A stretch of 64,000 nucleotides of DNA from the NCBI GenBank assembly GCA_000708835.1, contig DF237005.1, forward strand, positions 39,943-103,942, in the 5' to 3' direction. Positions 47,562-59,474 of the stretch are shown piece by piece. Source of the DNA: Klebsormidium nitens (Eukaryota; Streptophyta; Klebsormidiophyceae; Klebsormidiales; Klebsormidiaceae). The position numbers were made by a program, and so were the translations under genes. The notes under the pieces were generated by a model. That model ran no database searches. It had not been told where the DNA came from and saw only the letters and a list, made by a program, of their open reading frames with translations. The first letter of the stretch is position 1; every line of letters starts with the position of its first letter.

Positions 47562-49035
47562 ACGGGCCCGGTTTAACGACCCCCAGAGCCGGGCTGTCGT
47601 GCTGCTGGCGACCAAAGGCACGTGCAGCGAGGGGATCGATCTTTCGGGGGGGACGCACGTGGTGCTGTCACAGCCTTCGTGGAACCCCATGCAAGATCGC
47701 CAGGTAAGGGTTCGCAATATCGACCGAAAAGCTGCAAAAAGCTTGCTAGATTCTGAGCTTTGAGCCAATTCAATGGTCCAATGGATCCACGTGGTCAGAA
47801 ACGTACATACCACTAGCACTTTGGCCAGAAAAAGTACCGTACCTCCTACGTGGCGGTACTACAAAGGCAACACTGGAGGCCAAGTAGGATTTGGGTCGAC
47901 GACGCGCACCCTAAGCTTTACAAGCTTCTATAAAGACGTTCTTATTGATTGGGATATAATCAAGGGAGACAATCCGGCTTTATGATTGCCAGGTCAAAGT
48001 GTAGACAGCTCGAAGTGACCGGAAGAAAGGCAAACCATATCATTATTTGATTGAACTTCTAACAAAAAAGTGTGCAATTAGCTACTTTTCTAGGCTGATC
48101 CCGAGCAAAGTCTTGTCTGTGCATGTCTCTTGTCATCGTGGTCTCGAACAAAAACACGTTGGTTCAAATAGTTTGAAATCAGTCTGAGCTCTTCAGTAAC
48201 CGCCTTGAGCCGTTTTGAATGCGTAAGCAGAGGGCCCATAATAGCCTGACAGAACCCGGGGAAGGAGAACGTGGACTCCAGTTTTCCTTTCGGGACCCCA
48301 CACCGCTTGGCACTCCGTGCGCGCGCAAGTTAGAGAATCGGTTACTTGATTGGTCACCGGTCACTCGAATCTGTAACCGGGGTCTCAATATGGAGTCTGC
48401 TTGCACAATATACGAGCCCTCGGTGTATCGAATGGACCGGGCCATGCGCACCAAGTATTGCACGGGGTTACGGGTTACGTTACCAGTAACTCAAGCCTTG
48501 CACTGTGAAGAGGCATGTGTCCCCAGGCTGCTCGCGCACAGGGGTACCAAGCGGTCTGGGGGTCCCGGAAGGAAACTGGAGTCCACGTTCTCCTTCCACG
48601 GGTTCTGACAAGCCTCACAAAAGCAGGGCTTCCTCATTGAACGGGTATGATCAACGAAACCCACTGGGCTCATTGTGGAGGCTGGCTAGTATAGGTAACG
48701 AAATCATCAGTGCCCAAACTGTTTTGTCTCGCCAACCGCCCAACTTCTCCTCCTCCGTGCATTCCCAGCTTGTGGGTCGGTCGGTCCGCCCCGGGCAGAA
48801 GGGCCACGTGTTCGTCCACCGGCTCATATGCGCGCGCACATTCGAAGAGAAGATCCACAGGGAGGCCGAGCGGCTCGTGCGCCTCCTCTTCTCGCCGCGG
48901 AAGTTGCGGGGCGACCAAACGCCTGACGGGTCAAGGGTGCAGGTCGCCGAGAATCCGCTCGGTGCGGACCAATCCCTTTCTGGGGGGATTGGTGGAAGAG
49001 ACTGGCGGAGGGGAGGAGGAAGCCCTAGTAGCTGA
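47562..49035 (+). CDS. SNF2-type helicase C-terminal fragment (CLSY/DRD1-like), N-terminal part not found
   Basis: Two exons, 47562-47703 and 48769-49035, join in frame. They encode the last part of an SF2/SNF2 ATPase helicase domain: RFNDPQSRAVVLLATKGTCSEGIDLSGGTHV-type motif V, then QPSWNPMQDRQLVGRSVRPGQKG (motif VI with its Arg finger), then HRLICARTFEEKIHREAERL. This order matches chromatin-remodelling ATPases of the CLSY/DRD1 group. Motifs I-IV should be encoded upstream but were not found in the 2 kb before. The 1.07-kb intron holds a foldback repeat. An alternative last stretch in another frame (ending VADYRYYESHFD at 49066) may be the true C-terminus if a small splice was missed. It may be a truncated gene or a recent fragment. 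Confidence 0.55.
48240..48615. mobile_element. Foldback (MITE-like) repeat in the SNF2-type gene intron
   Basis: The arm at about 48252-48325 (CAGAACCCGGGGAAGGAGAA, then CGTGGACTCCAGTTTTCC and CCGCTTGGCA) is the reverse complement of 48531-48608, with about 85-90 percent identity over some 75 bases. The arms flank a loop of about 200 bases that has no open frame. It resembles a non-autonomous DNA transposon inserted in an intron. No flanking target duplication could be fixed by eye. Confidence 0.75.
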
Positions 49036-51371
49036 CTACAGATATTACGAGAGCCACTTTGACTAAAAAGCAGGTTGCATGAAGCTTGCGAACTAGGGTG
49101 TTGGAAATCTGTCCAAGAAGCGTTTAAGGGCCTGTGAATCGAAAGTGCGCGGAGGGTAAAAGGAGGCTAGAGATCAAGCAGCAGAGATTTCATCTGGAGC
49201 AAAATGAAAAGGAGTGAAGACAGTCTTTCAAAGTGCAGGTCAGGAGTCCAGCTTTTACTATGGGCCAATGCGAGTCGATGGCCGCGAGACTAACTAAGAT
49301 AGCAGCAGCGATTTGGGAGTCGTTACACTCAGCAGAGGGGTCTGTTTTTGAAGTAGGCCGGGGGAGACCGTTCAAGACGTCAAAGCAAAGCTAGGGGGTT
49401 TGGGCCGGAGGGGAAGGCATTCGAATCAAGAGTGAATTTGGAAGTTTTGTCCAATGGTAAAAAGCTCGACAAGCCCAAACGATTGATTTAGAACAGGTGT
49501 CATCACTGCAACTTTCTTTGCTTGGTTGGTGCTGCAAATGAGATGGTGCGACCCTGAAAAGCCAAAAAGTGTTTCAAGAACGTTACAAAGCTAGAAACTA
49601 AGCAGTGCAAGTAGTGGTGTCAAAGAGATCAGCCTGGTTTGGCCGAATTCTCTAAGCAAAACTTTAGGCTTTTTGTTTCAGACTTTTGTCCAGTTGCGTT
49701 CAGAAACATGAAGTAGAACCTCTGTGGTGAACGGGCATGTGCATTGGAGCTTTCAAGGGTCCTGCCAAAAGTGCGTTGACTCAGCTAGCAAAAAAGAGCG
49801 AGTGGTACATCGAAGCGAGGAGTCAGTGGCTGATTGGGAATACGGTAAGTACAAGGCCGGAATACGATGACGATCGAAGGACACGTCAAGTCCAGAATGA
49901 TTTGAACGTCTCGCAGTCACACAATACTCAGCACTAGCAGATTAGATGAATCTTTGATTTTGAGATCAACAAATGATAAGCTTGCAAGCATACACTGACA
50001 GTAGTTTCTTGGCTAGCCTCGGACTGCATTCAACTCGCAGATGTAACTGTGTTTGTTGTATTTCTTAGCCTGTACTGATGCAACTTTGCCGAGGATTGCG
50101 GCAGCCACGTGCAGCCTCCGATCAATGTTTTAATCGTTGGCGCTGTAGCAACTCCTTGCTATTCGGAGAAGTTGTCAGCAAGATGCAAAATCTGTAAAGG
50201 ACCGGCTTCGCATAGATCATATTAAGTAAGCTTTTAGTGCTGATTTGTCCGGCTCCGAAGAGCTCCATAGGTCTGAATCAACATTGGGTCATTGTGTCCG
50301 GACTACTCAACGTGTTCTGTGTCATCTGCAGAGTATTTTCATGAGCAGCTTCGACCACTGCGATTAGGTTCAAGTTGCGCTGCAGCGATAGAGTGATGCA
50401 AAGATCCGAGTCGACCAATTACCTAGTAGTATAAGCTTCGGGATATATGCAGGCAAGTTACAAAACGCGCCCCTCATTGTCGTGATCCACGAGTATTAGT
50501 GAGCCGCGCCCGCGCTGCTCCAAGTAGTCACATGCTCACATTTGCAGGCCTACATTATCTATACAAGCATGCGTCTAGGCGTCAGCTTTATAATCAGTAT
50601 CAGTACTAAGCTTTAATCAGTATTAATACTAGGCTGGTGAGCACCAGGCGAATATTAATCAGGAAGAATAGCAGACCAGCGGCGGCCAATGTTGCAAAGC
50701 GTAACTAGGTTCTCAGCCTCGGAGAAGAACATGGCCCGCAAAATAAGGTCGCACGACGTTTGCTTAACAACTTAAGGCATGCGCACATCCAATAACATGG
50801 GACAAGGCAGCGTAAACAAAATCTGTATATGACATGGAAGGTGCCCAGACAAGACGTAAATAATTCGAATGCGAACTGACTGTCCTTCTGTACAATTCCA
50901 GACGCTTTCGAGTGCCAGCCGCTATAACGCTATATACTAGTACGAGCCGTTTTGAGTCCCTACAAAAGTACTGTCTGCCAATGCATTGCTCCGAACGCAG
51001 CTGCGTCATTTCTTGAGCCTAACAACATGGCGAGAACACGGCATACTGTTCGCTTGCGCGAAAGCTCTGCTTGAGGCCTGCCTTTTCCAAGTTTGGTGCG
51101 AGTGTCTAAAGCCAAAACCTTCTATCTACAAAACCTCCCTTCCAGTTGAGGCGAAGCGCGAGCACCGGCAACGTCAACCTTAAATACCAGATCAGCGTTG
51201 TTTCCTTCTTTCTGCTTCAAAGCACCGCTCGCGCACTCCCTAACCGGCCCCCTTCGCAAAACGCTCGCGTGCAATCTCGCGGAGCCATTCGACACGCCTA
51301 CTTAAAACCGCCCCCGCAAAAACTAGGCATACACGCCTCGTAACGCGTACTACTACAAACACCTAGACGCG
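49036..51371. other. Convergent intergenic region, no gene recognised
   Basis: About 2.3 kb between the SNF2-type fragment and the AMT2 stop codon. The frames present are short and have no domains. Around 50590-50640 a short duplication of AATCAGTAT-AGTACTAAGCT occurs. Confidence 0.45.
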
Positions 51372-54300
51372 TTACACCGTCGCGGTCTCGAGCCGCTTCG
51401 CCTCCGCGGCCGGCGCCGCCGCCGGCGGGCCGACCTTCTTCTCGCCGTGGGTCGTACGGTCGTATCCGTACCATCCGTGTACGGACTCGTCGAACGTGTC
51501 GCCCTCGCCCCAGAGGGCATATGCGTCCTCGCCGTGCGCCGCCTCGTCGCCGACCTCCAGAACCTCGTCGGCCATCCGGAGGGGGATCCCGATCAGCCTG
51601 ATGAAGTTCATGATGAGTGACGTCATCACGATGTTCCAGCCGATGATGAAGAGCGCCGACACGACCTGCTTGCCGACCTGCGGGGAGGAATGAAGAGAAC
51701 GGGTTCAGGATGAGGGAAGAAATCAAAATACATTCTGCGCCGAGACTGTTGCTTGCAGAATGGTTATCCAACAAGATGAGTCAGAATGGGCAGGGGCGAG
51801 GGAAAGATAAGAAGTTGGAAAAGAAAAATGACGGGCCGGCAAGTCGTCCAAGGAGATAGATAAAGAAGAGGAACAGAGGCGATGGTGATCCTCGCACCCT
51901 GAGGTGCTCGCCTAAATAGTCTCCAACAAAATCCTCAGAGCGCTCTAAAACGTCGAATTCGATTTTCTCATTGAAGATCCTTGTGACACTTGCAGCCACG
52001 AGAAAACTCACTGGAAAGATACATGGAATACTTCCGGCATCCCTAAGCTCCCTGAGTTTTGGTCCTCATCGCCCGCGCAAATTGTTTTCGCTTCTGTAGG
52101 TTCGCTCTACAGAACTACTTCGACCGGGAATCACACTTCGCTGTTCCCCAATGCATGGCTGCAGTCTCTATTCTCCCCTTCGGAGGCCATCCGACCAGTA
52201 CCAAAAGGGGGTGCCGACGTCATCCGGTCCGTTGGAGGGGACTACCATGACGTCCAGCAACTATATGATCACCCCTGGATGAGGCCGTTGGACGGCCGTG
52301 AACTTGCACATTCAAACGGCTGGGGCGTTCCGTCCAGGAAAGTTCGAGCTCGCGTAAATCCACCAGATTGGATAAATCACACGACGAGATTGCTGACGTC
52401 ACCCACCTGTCCGATTCCCCCCTGGATGAGCCCGTTGGACGGGAGCAGCGTCCCGAACTCGGCCGCGAGCTTGCGCATCGTGAACACGCCCGCGAAGATG
52501 CCGCCCAGGAAACCGGCCACCGCGTGCGTGTGCACGACGCCGAGGGTGTCGTCGATCTTCTTGAGGAGGGACGACTTGCGCGCGAGGATCATCATGGTGA
52601 ACCAGGGGACGGAGCCGGCGAACAGGCCCTCCACGATAGCGGCCCAACCGGGGATGAAACCTGCATTTTAGGGGGGGGGCTATTTAGTGAGGTATACTGG
52701 GGGGGCTATTCAGTGAGGTATTCTTTCGGGGGCGGCAGGACGAATTTTAAGAGCAACTAGGTGAAGGGAGAAAAAGCAAGTGGTGAACCAGGGGCCGGAG
52801 CTGGCGAACAGGCCATCCACGATGGCGGCCCAACTGGGGATGAAACCTGCATTTTGGGGGGGCTAGTTTTTGGTGGGGGTATTCTAGTTGTGGAGGGGGG
52901 TCGGGATATGGGGACGGATTCAGGGAACAACTAGGAAATGGTAGAAAAGCAAGTAGTAAACCAAGGGACGGAGCCCGCAAACAGGCCCTCCACAATGGCG
53001 GCCCAACCGGGGATGAAACCTGCATTTTAGGGCATTTCAGGGGGGGCTATTCGGTATTCTGCAGTGGGATGGGGTGAAAGGAGCGCGCTGCATGTCCCGT
53101 GTCTGTCGAACTGCTCATTGATAAAACGTCATCACGTCGTTGTGAGGAGCAGTGATGTTGCGATAGAGAGGGCAACGGCAATCAGCTCTCTCCGTATGTG
53201 CGAGCAGAACAATGAGAGCAATAGAAGTGGAGTTTCTATCCTATCGACACAGAAAGCATCCTCTTCACAGTGTTGCGGTTAACGACTTAAAACGGCTGAC
53301 GCCATTTTTGATGCTGCGAACTGAGTGAGCAAGTGACTGCAGAAACCCTAGGTTTGACTCGACCCCTAATGCCGAAATTTTCTGAAGGACGCTACGAATA
53401 GCCCACATGCTTTTTTTTGCCAAGCTTTCGTAAAATGATTGGACACGAGAACAGAAACGAGAGTTTATACGCATTGGGCGCGGAGAAAGCTTTACCTGCA
53501 CCGGGGGTGATCATGACGAGCCCCGTGATGATTCCCTGGACGGCGCCAATGCAGGACGGCTTTCCAAAGAAGATGGTGTCGAGGACGGTCCACGTCAGCA
53601 TACTGGTGGCAGTGCAGATGTTGGTCTGCAGGCAGACACATCGCGGCGTCAGTTTCTGTCTGTGCGTCAAATTCTGTCTCTGCCTTACGGCGTCAGTTTC
53701 TGTCTGTGCGTCAAATTCTGTCTCTGCCTTACGGCGTCAAATTCTGTCTGTGCGTCAAATTCTGTCTCTGCCTTACGGCGTCAAATTCTGTCTGGGCTTT
53801 ACGACACGAGTTTCAAAGCCCAAGTAGTCTCACAAACAGATCTCGATAATTGGTGGTCTCTGGACACGATATATATCGCCTGAGCGTTGATGCACGGCTG
53901 ATTCTGAACAATTCGGGACAAACACTGAGCCCGACTGTTTCGATTGTTAAATGGAGATTAGGCGAGGGTGGAAACCAGGCATCCAGAACCCGGTGGAGTG
54001 AGCCAGGAGGTCACAAACTCTTAGCTAACGTTGTAACCTGGAACCGAAAAAACGGATGATTTTTGCAGGCTGATCAGTTGTACAATGTCGCAGTGCCCTT
54101 TCCCGAAATTGGCGAAGTACAGCACACAGTCGCCTGTTACCCAAATGGCATTGCATCAATTGCTGATTCGCCAAGGAGCAATTGAGGGAAAAGAAGATAC
54201 AAAATTGATGCAAGACTTTCGTTCAAACTCCTACGGTTCCGGCCTTGCTTACCAGGGGCCACATTACCCAGTGGCAACCAATTATCAAAATGGTAGAAGC

Positions 54301-56889
54301 CAATTTCTGATAGACATCTGTCAAAAGCTGGCAAGAACCAGCAGCACGAGCCTCACGTTCAGGACAGCCAAGGCAGCGTCAGTGTTGGCAGCGTAGGGGG
54401 CACCACCATTGAAGCCGTTCCAGCCGAGCCAAAGCATGCCCGCGCCGGCGAGGACGAAGATGGTGTTGTTGGGGACGAAGCGCTCGCGGTCGCGGAGCAG
54501 ACGAGGGCCCAACTGCAGCCAAAATGAAATTTCGTTCAGGCCTCAACTTTCGTTTGCCTAATTCCAGAGGGGGTAGTTTTGAGTATGGTCAGGATGTGGC
54601 GCCTGAAATGTCTCGAGGGATGCAGACGGTATGTTCAAGGACAAGGCCCGTGTTGATTCTTTGAGGAACGGGCGCACAGCTGCTTGGCAAAGTTTGAAGA
54701 GTGGGTTAGGTACTGTGGGTTTATTTCTTGAGACATTTTCTTGGGCTGGTTTTTGGGGCTCCCTCGCACCGGCTGCGGGTGGTAGAAGTCAGGTGGTTGT
54801 GGCTGGTGGGTTTGACTGGGTTAAGCACTGGCATTAAGTACAGAGAACAGACTGAGACCACAGCTGTGGGTTGAAGCCTGAAGGACAGCAGAAGTGAGTC
54901 CTGGTGATAGAAGCAGATGGATTCAACCCTATCATCTGAATCTGCAGACTTAACTGCAACAGCTACAAGCCTACCACCATCTGGTTTCAGCACCTTACCC
55001 AAGCTCCTACTGCAGAAAATGTCTATCACCTGGAGAACAAGCGAAAGTATTGTGAAAGGTCATTCTAGTTGGACTTTTCTACTTAGATACGTTCTTGGCA
55101 ACTGCTCTGGCTGCTTCTTAGAGAGACAGTCTCACATTGTGCTTCTGCATCAGCCCAATACATCAGTAATCTATTTAGTCCAACTTCTGAAAGTAGAGCT
55201 ATGAGAGAAGGCGACTTTCACGGTCTAGCTGCTCCCTCCCGCTCGTCTCCTTCATTCCTTTTTGACCTGATTGCTTACATTCTTCTGCTCAACTTTGATT
55301 CAAAACACATACTTACCCAGTAAGCTGCCACGTATCCTGCCGTTCCGGATGACAGATGAATCACGTAACCCCCCGCAAAGTCGAGCACGCCCCACTGGAA
55401 GAGGAAGCCGCCGCCCCAGACAGAGAAAGCGCCGATTGTGTAGCTCAGAACGTGCCACAGCGGGACGAACACAACCCACGCCATGAAGTTCATTCTAGCG
55501 AGCAGGCTCCCAGCAATGAGGACGGGCGTGATCGCGGCAAAGACGAACTGGAAATACACGATGGTTGACATGGCCTGCAAGGAAAGAGATGAGAATGAGG
55601 TGAGTAAAAAAGAAAAAGAAAAAAGAAGATCTCAGAAGATCTGCTGGTAAGATTTGAAAACAGGTAAACCTGTTCCAACCATGTCAGGAGGGGGGAACCC
55701 GAAGCACCAGGAAGTTGGAGAGAAGAAAACAGCTCAATGCATCTCAAAATATTGTGAAATAACCCTTCTTCTGACCCAATGAACATTCAAAGTCTAGTAG
55801 TGGAGTGAAGGTGTGCCTTTTGTCGAGCTGATGCAGTTGTACTCTTGACAACAACTCTTCACAAGATGCTGTCCTTACACAAGATGCATTTCATGCACGC
55901 TCATAAAGCCAGGCCAGGTTCAAAGATTCAAAACTGGATCTGAGACTGGAGTCACATGGAACAAAACACTCAGATGTTCAGTATGCAGTTCTCCTGGAGA
56001 GCCAGAACATGAAGATATTATGTGCTTGAACACCTCGGGGCTCCCATACAGCTGCAGCTTTTTGCCTAGCCTTTGCTGCTCTCTGACATTCTTTCACAGG
56101 ATCTTGAAGTCGTTTGCTATGAGGGAGGGTACTCTACTTTACTTGAGGGTACTCTACGAGAAAGGAAAACTGGTACGTTGAAAAGAACGTTCTCACTATT
56201 GATTGGATGCAATCTTTAGCTGGCTTCTCTTTCAAACTTGTACTGCTTATCCACCAGTCAGCTCCGCCTCATACAAGTCTATCAGAATGCCCTTCTTACA
56301 TGCAAGTTTTTACTCTCGATATGGCACTCTCTCCCTAAGTTGTTGATGACATTCACATACTCAAGAGTCAAAGTGTGCACTGCGGAATCAAGAATTTCAA
56401 GCTGGCCTACTGGCACAACTTGTCATTTCCGATCAATGTACTCTACTTAAAAAACTTTGATTACTGCTTGGGATTGTGCACTACAACCTGGTGCACTGAA
56501 GGCAACACAAGAAAATAGGTTTGGTCAGCACTTACATAGTTCGGCGCCAGCTCCGCTTCGTACAAGTTTGCTTGTATCGTCAAGAACCCAGCCCCAAGCG
56601 CCGTCCCCGGCTTGCCCCAGAACGGCAGCATGTACTGGCCAAAGCTGAACCGGTATCCGCACAGCACCCAAACAATCATCACAGCTGCATATGAGTACAT
56701 AACCATGAACGCCGAATTAACAGCCCACTTCTTCTTGACCACGCCTCCGTAGAGCATGACGAGCCCGACCATCGTTTGCATCCCAACAAACGTGGCCGTC
56801 GTGAGCTGCCAGGCATTGTCTCCCGTGTCGACGAAGGATGTCGGCTCCGCGGCGGGCTCCGCAAAAGTGGCGTTCATGGGGTCCGCCAT
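51372..56889 (-). CDS. AMT2-type ammonium transporter (AMT/MEP/Rh family)
   Basis: An integral membrane ammonium transporter, expected at the plasma membrane. Minus-strand exons: 56889-56536, 55574-55317, 54512-54357, 53625-53496, 52660-52407, 51677-51372; 485 residues, the usual length. Conserved segments appear in order: [33 protein letters not shown], the family signature [22 protein letters not shown] (first conduction His), [16 protein letters not shown], and [20 protein letters not shown] (second conduction His). The C-terminal tail has [24 protein letters not shown], the cytosolic trans-activation helix of AMTs. The features fit plant AMT2 rather than AMT1. The start at 56889 was chosen to match AMT2 length. 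The frame stays open upstream to 57222 and could add over 100 residues. Intron 4 holds two near-identical copies of the exon 5 edge and a minisatellite. Confidence 0.92.
52780..53050 (-). repeat. Two near-identical copies of the 5' edge of AMT2 exon 5 in intron 4
   Basis: The exon 5 edge with its acceptor (about 52602-52680) recurs at about 52783-52862 and 52960-53050. Each copy contains GGCGAACAGGCC-TCCACGAT or its near equivalent, GCGGCCCAAC, then GGGGATGAAACCTGCATTTT and a G-rich run. The minus-strand acceptor AAAATGCAG-GTTTCATCCCC is kept in both. Identity above 90 percent makes this the youngest such duplication in the window. Confidence 0.92.
53640..53812. repeat. Minisatellite in AMT2 intron 3
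   Basis: About four imperfect tandem units built from GCGTCA-ATTCTGTCT followed by GTGCGTCAAATTCTGTCTCT and GCCTTACG. The array abuts the acceptor of AMT2 exon 4 (exon begins at 53625). Confidence 0.9.
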
Positions 56890-57889
56890 TGTGACAGCTG
56901 GTTGTGACGATTGGTAGTCGCTCACGGAAGGATCAGGGAAGGGCGTGGTGGTGTCTCTTTGCTGCAGGGCAAGGCGCACAAGCTGGTAAAGTCGATCTGA
57001 CGAACTGGCTCTGAAAGATCCGTGCCAATCCCGAGGAAGAGAGTTTGCAAGCAGAGCGAGCTGAGGACAGCTGATTCTTGTGAAGTTGTCTAGGAAAGCA
57101 GCAACTGCGACGCTAGGACTTGGGATTTTGCAAGACCAGTGCTCCAACGACATTCTCACAGCCTGGATCGCCATGGCTGCCTGAGGAAGGCACATGCGCA
57201 ATGCTGTCCACGCAGTCTGCACGGAATCCCCAGAGCATTTACGTTCAATCTGAGCATACCACCATAAATCTAGGGTTTCTGGAGCTTGACGTAACGAACA
57301 CGGGCGCTGTAGTGGGAGCGTTACGGACCAACGTTTCTGGCTGCTGTTGTCCTTGATGCCGAACGAGCCCCCGCGTCGCAGATGTCGGACGGTGGCCCTG
57401 CGACCGGATCACCGGGAGAGACCCACGTGGTCACTACGGGCGTGGTGTCACAGTATGTGACGCCAACCGAGAGAGTACGAAAACAGCGTCGAATTATTAG
57501 AAGCTCATTGACTGTGGATAGGATTGATGGTAAAGCGATTGTGCATGAAACAGCGTCACACTGGCGACACAAGTGTGACCATAAACCTACAGGCTGGCTG
57601 CGGCAGCGCTCCCGGTGAGATCGACTTGTGGATGTCAACACTTTCAAACGCCATGTGCCGAGTGCATGGCGTCATCAAAGATGCCGGAAGCGCTAGACAG
57701 CCGGTTGTAGCTGCCGGGTCTTCACACACCGAGATTCAGAACTCCGAGTCAAGGTGTTGTTTTGCCCAATTCTTCCCCGCCCGACTTCGAGGGGTACCTT
57801 CCGCACGCAAAAGGAGTCCCGTGCGACGGCCCGAAAAGGTTTATCACCGTACGTAGAACCCGGCTTTTTTCGGGGTATGAATAATGATA

Positions 57890-57990
57890 TCCCCGGTGAC
57901 CGCGGTGGTGTTTGGCCGGAACACCGCGGTGTTTTTGCTGACGTATGCCCGGCGAATTAGCAGAAACACCGCCGTGTTTTGTCGGCGACG
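57890..57990. repeat. Palindromic AAACACCGCGGTGTTT-type repeats
   Basis: ACCGCGGTGGTGTTTGGCCG, GGAACACCGCGGTGTTTTTG and AGAAACACCGCCGTGTTTTG follow each other, each nearly self-complementary. The spacing is about 30-55 bases. They may be ends of a small transposon or clustered binding sites; nothing in the sequence decides this. Confidence 0.6.
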
Positions 57991-58121
57991 GCAGGGCCGC
58001 GACCCCCGCTCTACAGTCGCTCGAAACCAATAACAGCCTCGCTGTGTGTAACTTAATAAGTAATTATTACTGTAATAGTTAGTGCACGAGGGTGAGCCCG
58101 GTGAGGGAATAGGTAAGCAAA

Positions 58122-58158
58122 ATATTGCCCGAGGGCGGAGCCCGAGGGCAATTTTTCG
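58122..58158. repeat. Hairpin of GCCCGAGGGC units
   Basis: ATTGCCCGAGGGC is separated by GGA from GCCCGAGGGCAAT. The pair forms an 11-base-pair stem with a two-base internal mismatch. No T-run follows that would make it a terminator-like element. Confidence 0.7.
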
Positions 58159-59474
58159 CCTAGAGTGTACTTCCTCACTTAGTGCCCGTCCGATTCAACC
58201 CGTGGATACATCGAACGGTCTTAGTTTCTGATCGTTCTTACTAGTTCCCGGCGGAATGCATGAATGCATGGCTGAGCGAAAAAATTGGGCGGGCACTGAA
58301 GGCCCCATAGGGTTCTATAGCTTACCAGTGTTGCAAGCCCGCAGGGACTTGGAAGAGTCCGATCCAAGTTCGAGCCCGCCTCATCGCCTCAGGTCCACAA
58401 AACGGTCACTTTCTTGTGCAACAATTTGGCGTGCTGCACGGACTTATGGAGCAACCCTTTTCGAGGCTACTCATTAGACTCCTCTTACACAATTGGTCAT
58501 CCAAACAATTCGCTGGTGAAGGCGACAGTGCAACCGGCTGACGGGCGGCTGACGGGTGCGGCGAGGATTAGAAGTCTAGAAGCCACGATCCGGCCATATT
58601 CGACGTTTGCATATGTGCATCATTGGAGAGTCTCTCGCCCGACGGCGACCCGACGGCGAGCACTTGATTACCAGACGAGCACGGCCAGTGAACGGGGTTG
58701 ATCGGCGGCCCGGGGTACATGTGAACATGTGAAGCCACACGCATTGTATGATCTACCACTGAACGTCGAGCGCTACAGTGCTACAGTACTACAGTAGGAT
58801 ATAAAACACTTGAAGACGTAGAAGACGACGGTACTTACGAGGTCACCATGTTGCGCCTGATGCGCCAAAGTGACGTATGAGATGGTCACCGGCCATCGAA
58901 GTCACTGTCCATGCCCGGCGCGTACATGATTGAAAATGGTGGCCGGTGAATAAGCCTTTAAAGATTGGGCCCTGGCGCGATGTTAACTTGCATACGTACA
59001 GTATGAGCTGCCCAATCGTGGGGCCGCCCTCGGCCATATACATATGGTTGATTGCATATATAGCGCACTAAGAACTCGATGAAACAGATCCCATGATGAT
59101 GCATGATGATATAGTGACGTTTGCAATGAGCGCGGTGGCGGACATCATATATATAGGCGGACTCACCGTCGATCGATGCGCCAGCTTCACTCTCAATCTG
59201 AATGCGTAGCGTAACGATGGCTTTCATGAAGCATGACCTTTGCTGATGATCTCCAGTGTTTTTTTGCATACCGCCACACAACATCTGGGCCCGGTCATAG
59301 CCTATCATTCATGGTGCGCAAACGCACTCCCCCTAATACACATGGGCGGAAGTGCAAGGAGCAAAGCGATCATTGGTGCAAGACCCACTGGCTTGCAACA
59401 CTTGACAGGTCATGCAGCAAAAGCAATTGAAGATACATATGGCTCGTGCACGCTAAATTTTTAGTTGTGCATGC

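Larger units (their letters stand above)
56890..59474. other. Intergenic between AMT2 and dehydroquinate synthase
   Basis: About 2.6 kb. It should hold the AMT2 promoter (its right part relative to 56889) and the 3' end of the dehydroquinate synthase transcript. It contains palindromic repeats at 57890-57990 and 58120-58165. No gene or RNA gene is supported. Confidence 0.45.

Noticed and set aside
52368-52760. 130-codon plus-strand open frame
   Set aside because: Antisense to AMT2 exon 5.
58290-58400. Possible tRNA or SINE 3' end (AGTTCGAGCCC)
   Set aside because: The bases flanking TTCGAGC do not pair as a T-arm, and there is no A-box at the right distance.
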